DNA of 64,000 nucleotides from Sphingomonas aracearum (GTDB lineage: Bacteria; Pseudomonadota; Alphaproteobacteria; Sphingomonadales; Sphingomonadaceae), in the NCBI RefSeq assembly GCF_003345355.1, contig NZ_QQNB01000001.1:1455566-1519565 (forward strand), given 5' to 3'. The notes under the pieces were generated by a model. That model was given only the letters and a program-made list of their open reading frames with translations. It made no database searches and was not told where the DNA came from. Shown piece by piece: positions 60,768-64,000 of the stretch (within the stretch, counting starts at the first letter, position 1; each line of letters starts with the position of its first letter). The position numbers and the translations under genes are program-made.

Positions 60768-62214
60768 CCGCCTCCCGCTCCACCATCACGCGCCTGATCG
60801 CGCTGGACGAGCTGCGGCTGATGCTGCGCAACCGCGTCGCGGTGATCGCGGTCGCGTTGCTGGTGCTGCTCACGCTGGTGGCGGTGGCGACCAGCTGGTC
60901 GCACCAGCGCGGCATCGCGGAGCTGCGCGCGCGCCATGCCCATGCCGCCGAAGCCGCGTTCGACGCGCAACCCGATCGCCACCCGCACCGCATGGTGCAT
61001 TACGGACCTTCATCTTCCGTCCGCTGGGCCCCCTCGCCGCCTTCGATCCCGGGGTGGACGCGTTCACGGGCAGCAGCATGTTCCTGGAGGGACATCGCCA
61101 GAACACCGCCAATTTCGGCGACGTTCGCCAAAGCTCGCTGCTGGTTCGGTTCGGCCAGCTCACCCCCGCCTTCGTCCTGCAGGTGGTGGCGCCGTTGCTG
61201 CTGATCTTTCTCGGCTATGGCGCCCTAGCGCGGGAAACCGAGCGCGGGACCCTGCGCCTGTTGCTGCTGCAAGGCGCGACGCGCGGGCAGGTGGTGCGCG
61301 GCAAGCTCATGGCGCTGGGCACGGTGGCGGTGCTTGCCGCGGTGCCGGCGCTGATCGGCTTCGCCCTGATCGCCGGTCAGCCGGGCGCGCTCGCGCTGCC
61401 GATGCTGGTGATCGCCGCCGGCTACCTCGCCTATCTCGCGCTGTGGGCGGTGCTGATCCTCCTCGTCTCCATCCTCGTACGCCGCAGCCGGGACGCGTTG
61501 CTGGCGCTGATCGCGATCTGGGCGGTGGCCGTGGTGCTGCTGCCCCGCGTGGCCCCGGACGTGGCGAGCGCCAGCGTGCCGCTGCTCAACCGCATGCAGA
61601 CCGATGTCGCGATCGCGCGCGACCTGCGCCGGATGGGCGACAGCCACAATCCCGACGACCTGCATTTCGCCGCCTTCAAGCAATCGGTGCTCGATCGCTA
61701 CGGCGTGGCGAAGGTCGAGGATCTGCCGGTCAACTACAAGGGCGTGGTGGCGCTCGAGGGCGAGCGGATGACGTCCTCGCTGTTCAACCGTTATGCCGCG
61801 GACAGCTTTGCCGCGCAGGAGCGGCAGAACGGCGTGGTCGATGCCGTGGCGCTCGCAAGCCCCGCCATCGCGCTTCGCTCGATGTCCATGGCGGCGGCCG
61901 GCACCGATCTCGCCGGCCACCGCCGGTTCCTGGAGCAGGCGGAAGCCTTCCGCTACGTGCTGGTGCAGCGGCTCAACCGGCTCCAGGCGGAGGCGGTGAG
62001 CTACGCCGACGACTCGGCGGAGGATGCAGGAGCCGACCGTCGCAAGCGCATCGCGGCCGGCAACTGGCGAAGCGCCCCCGATTTCCATTTCACCGCACCG
62101 ACCGGCGCGACGCTGGCGGGCCGGGCCTTGCCCGGGCTGGCGGTGGTGCTGGGCTGGCTGGTGCTCGCCGCAGCGCTGCTGGCGGTTGCCACGCGCAGAC
62201 TGAAGGCACGCTGA
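60764..62214 (+). pseudogene. ABC-2 permease (DUF3526-type) with a single-base frameshift
   Basis: The protein starts at an ATG overlapping the ATPase stop (TASRSTITRLIALDELRLML, then a first membrane helix) and runs in frame to HPHRMVHYG at 61003. From 61006 on the continuation (TFIFRPLGPLAAFDPGVDAF to the end) lies in another frame, so one base is missing between 61003 and 61006. With that base restored the protein would be about 483 residues with six membrane helices and a large soluble loop. This may be a real inactivating mutation or a sequencing error. The downstream permease starts in its stop codon and is intact, which favours a recent or artefactual change. Confidence 0.8.
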
Positions 62215-63476
62215 TGACCCTTTTCCTGCATGAGTTCCGGCTGCTGCTGCGCCAACGGCTGACCGTCCTCTCGCTCGCGCTGCTGGCGCTGCTGACCGCC
62301 GGATCGCTCGCGGCGGGAATGGCGGAAGTCGCACGGCAGCGCGCCGCCATTGCGGCGATCCCAGCGGCACAGGGGGAGGATATCGGCGCCGTCGTCGATT
62401 ATGTTGATCGCACGAAGGATGCCGGAAGCGCTGCCTATTACAGCTTCCATCCGACCTGGGACGCCCCCGCGCCACTCGCCTTTGCGGCATTGGGGATGCG
62501 AGACGTGTCTCCCTACATTCTGCGCGTCCGCGCGCTGGGACTGGAAGCCCAGATCCATGACGGGGACACCTTCAACCCCGAGCTCGCCCTCCCCGGCCGG
62601 TTCGATTTCGCCTTCGTGCTGGTCTTCCTCGCGCCGCTGTTCGTAATCGCGCTGTTGCACGATCTGGTGTCGGGAGAGCGCGAAGCCGGTCGGGAGCGCA
62701 CGCTGCAGGCGCTGCCGCACGGCGGCCGGGCGCTGTGGCGGCGGCGCACCCGCCTGCGGCTGGCGCTGCTCTGGGCGGCGCTGGCGCTGCCGTTTGCGGT
62801 CGCTGCAATCCTCCAAGGCGTCGGGCCTGTCACCATCCTGATCGTCCTCGCGCTCGTCTTCGCGTACCTGTTGTTCTGGGTGGCGGTGGCCATGCTGGTC
62901 GGGCGCCTGCGCTGGAGCTCCGTCGCCAACGCCGCCACGCTGGCGGCCGCATGGCTGGTGCTGGTGCTGGTCGTGCCGACCCTCGCCAACGTCCTCATCA
63001 ACGCCAACCTGCCGGTGGGCCAGGGAGCCGAGATCGCGCTGGCGCAGCGCGAGGCGGTGAACGACGCGTGGGACGTGCCGCGCGAGAACACCATGCGCCG
63101 CTTCTACGCCAGCCAGCCCGAATGGGCGGACTCGCCGCCGCTCGGCCCCGAGTTCCACTACAAATGGTACCTCGCTTTCCATCAGAATGGCGACGAAAGC
63201 GTCGCGCCCAAGGTGCGCGCCTATCGAGAAGCCCTGCAGGCACGCGACACGGCCGGACGGGCGCTTGGGTGGGTGCTGCCGTCGGTCGGCGTGCAGGCGC
63301 TGCTGACCCGACTGGCGCACACAGATCTCGCGGCACAGCTTGCCTATCAGGACCGGGTCCGCGCCTATCATGCGCAGCTGCGGCAGTTCTACTATGGCTA
63401 CCTGTTCCGCGACCGCCCCTTCACCCGCGCCGATTTCCGCCGTGCGCCACGTTTCGAGGATGCTCCCCTTGGCTGA
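62214..63476 (+). CDS. ABC-2 permease, DUF3526 family
   Basis: 420 residues from an ATG that shares bases with the previous stop (TGATG). The first helix (LTVLSLALLALLTAGSLAAG) is followed by a periplasmic loop with YYSFHPTWDAPAPLAFAALG, matching DUF3526 proteins. Then come helices FVLVFLAPLFVIALLHDLVS, ALPFAVAAILQGVG and later ones. VSGEREAGRERTLQALP follows the third helix, a common ABC-2 cytoplasmic motif. It would pair with the frameshifted permease and the ATPase to make one exporter. Confidence 0.88.
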   Translation: MTLFLHEFRLLLRQRLTVLSLALLALLTAGSLAAGMAEVARQRAAIAAIPAAQGEDIGAVVDYVDRTKDAGSAAYYSFHPTWDAPAPLAFAALGMRDVSPYILRVRALGLEAQIHDGDTFNPELALPGRFDFAFVLVFLAPLFVIALLHDLVSGEREAGRERTLQALPHGGRALWRRRTRLRLALLWAALALPFAVAAILQGVGPVTILIVLALVFAYLLFWVAVAMLVGRLRWSSVANAATLAAAWLVLVLVVPTLANVLINANLPVGQGAEIALAQREAVNDAWDVPRENTMRRFYASQPEWADSPPLGPEFHYKWYLAFHQNGDESVAPKVRAYREALQARDTAGRALGWVLPSVGVQALLTRLAHTDLAAQLAYQDRVRAYHAQLRQFYYGYLFRDRPFTRADFRRAPRFEDAPLG

Positions 63477-63484
63477 CAGCAACC

Positions 63485-63660
63485 GGGTTGTTCCAGGAGA
63501 TGTTCTCCGATCGTGAGCGCATCGCGCATCATGCGGACGGACCGCGCCGCTTCGTGCCCGGCATAGACGCGGTGCATCGGATGACGGCAATCCCGCTTGC
63601 CGAGCACGCGCCCCCTGCTGTGCACGTGCTGGTGCTCGGCGCGCGCGGTGGACCCGCTGC
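63485..63660 (+). pseudogene. SAM-dependent methyltransferase, N-terminal remnant
   Basis: The frame reads GLFQEMFSDRERIAHHADGP, RRFVPGIDAVHRMTAIPLAE and HVLVLGARGG. This matches the start of class I methyltransferases with the SAM-binding motif VLVLGAGGG. The frame then loses similarity at about 63660 and no later methyltransferase motif follows. No ribosome site is seen. It is a truncated tail-less copy. Confidence 0.6.
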
Positions 63661-63678
63661 ACATCGGCATGGGGGACC

Positions 63679-63825
63679 ATCAACGCCGAACAGCTCAGAG
63701 CAATCAGCCTGAAATTCCGGAACGCGCTCGCCCCACACGCCATCGGCGAGAAACCCGGCGAGGTCGCCTTCGGCTACGATAAGCGCATCGAATATGACGG
63801 GAACGGCGAGCGCGTTAAAGGTCTA
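63679..63825 (+). other. Possible gene fragment before the hairpin
   Basis: A short protein-like stretch (INAEQLRAISLKFRNALAPH then AIGEKPGEVAFGYDKRIEYD) is open here but lacks a start. The frame runs into the hairpin unless shifted to a TAA at 63824. I cannot identify it. Confidence 0.25.
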
Positions 63826-63829
63826 ACGC

Positions 63830-63865
63830 GCGACGCCCCCGAAGCGGTTGCTTCGGGGGCGTCGC
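63830..63865. terminator. Perfect 16-bp stem-loop beside tRNA-fMet
   Basis: GCGACGCCCCCGAAGC, loop GGTT, then its exact complement. It lies directly downstream of the tRNA-fMet on the reverse strand, nine bases from its 3' end, so it probably ends tRNA transcription; from the left it could also end upstream transcripts. It lacks a clear U-run on the + strand. Confidence 0.75.
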
Positions 63866-63874
63866 AAATGAAGT

Positions 63875-63951
<77 letters not shown>

Positions 63952-64000
63952 CCACCATCTGATCCGCTTGTTGTGACGCTTGTTGCGTGCAGGGACGGGT

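Overview
The window looks like chromosome of a high-GC alphaproteobacterium of the Sphingomonadaceae type. The signs are three TonB-dependent receptors, two tandem DUF3089 lipase-like proteins, an OprB-type porin, GTG starts, dense ATGA/GTGA gene overlaps and an alphaproteobacterial initiator tRNA-fMet. This is inferred from gene content; no species can be named from the sequence alone.

Region 1 (1-11.6 kb, + strand) is a catabolic or uptake locus: DUF3089 lipoprotein, secreted type-B carboxylesterase, Tat-exported GH1 glycosidase, a second DUF3089 protein, Spinster-like MFS transporter, acyl-CoA ligase, TonB receptor and a TetR regulator. Four transcription units carry the same upstream element (TTRATT-N7-KARTGAAYGT, usually followed by TTGAC), so they are probably one regulon. 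The parts would let the cell bind an acylated or glycosylated compound, cut ester and glycosidic bonds, import the product and activate the acid with CoA.

Region 2 (11.7-24.4 kb) holds an M1 peptidase, two small hypothetical genes, a TonB receptor behind a DUF2946 gene, a zinc alcohol dehydrogenase coupled to a hypothetical gene, an M61 peptidase overlapping an unusual GH1 fusion protein, and a divergent Crp/Fnr regulator.

Region 3 (24.7-39.6 kb) is a LacI-controlled locus. It has an MBL hydrolase, SDR, OprB porin, MFS transporter, second MBL hydrolase, HglS-type DUF1338 2-oxoacid dioxygenase/decarboxylase, YdiJ-type D-2-hydroxyglutarate dehydrogenase, LysR regulator, cupin, alpha/beta hydrolase and a broken L-lactate-dehydrogenase-type gene. 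A perfect 14-bp palindrome TGGAAACGTTTCCA and three relatives sit in the promoter regions.

Region 4 (39.6-44.9 kb) is a decayed accessory zone: remnants of an IS481-type transposase, a POT peptide transporter and an AraC regulator lie between intact HxlR/quinone-oxidoreductase and TetR/NmrA-like divergent pairs.

Region 5 (45.0-55.9 kb) has a MipA/OmpV protein, a complete RND efflux operon, an MscS-family channel, an ECF sigma factor, a TetR regulator and a MarR remnant. The sequences before the RND operon and before the channel share an AACGCAAC-N6-GTTGCGTT-like operator.

Region 6 (55.9-64 kb) has an M14 carboxypeptidase and siderophore-type TonB receptor facing an ABC exporter-like operon whose first permease is frameshifted, then a methyltransferase remnant, a strong hairpin and tRNA-fMet.
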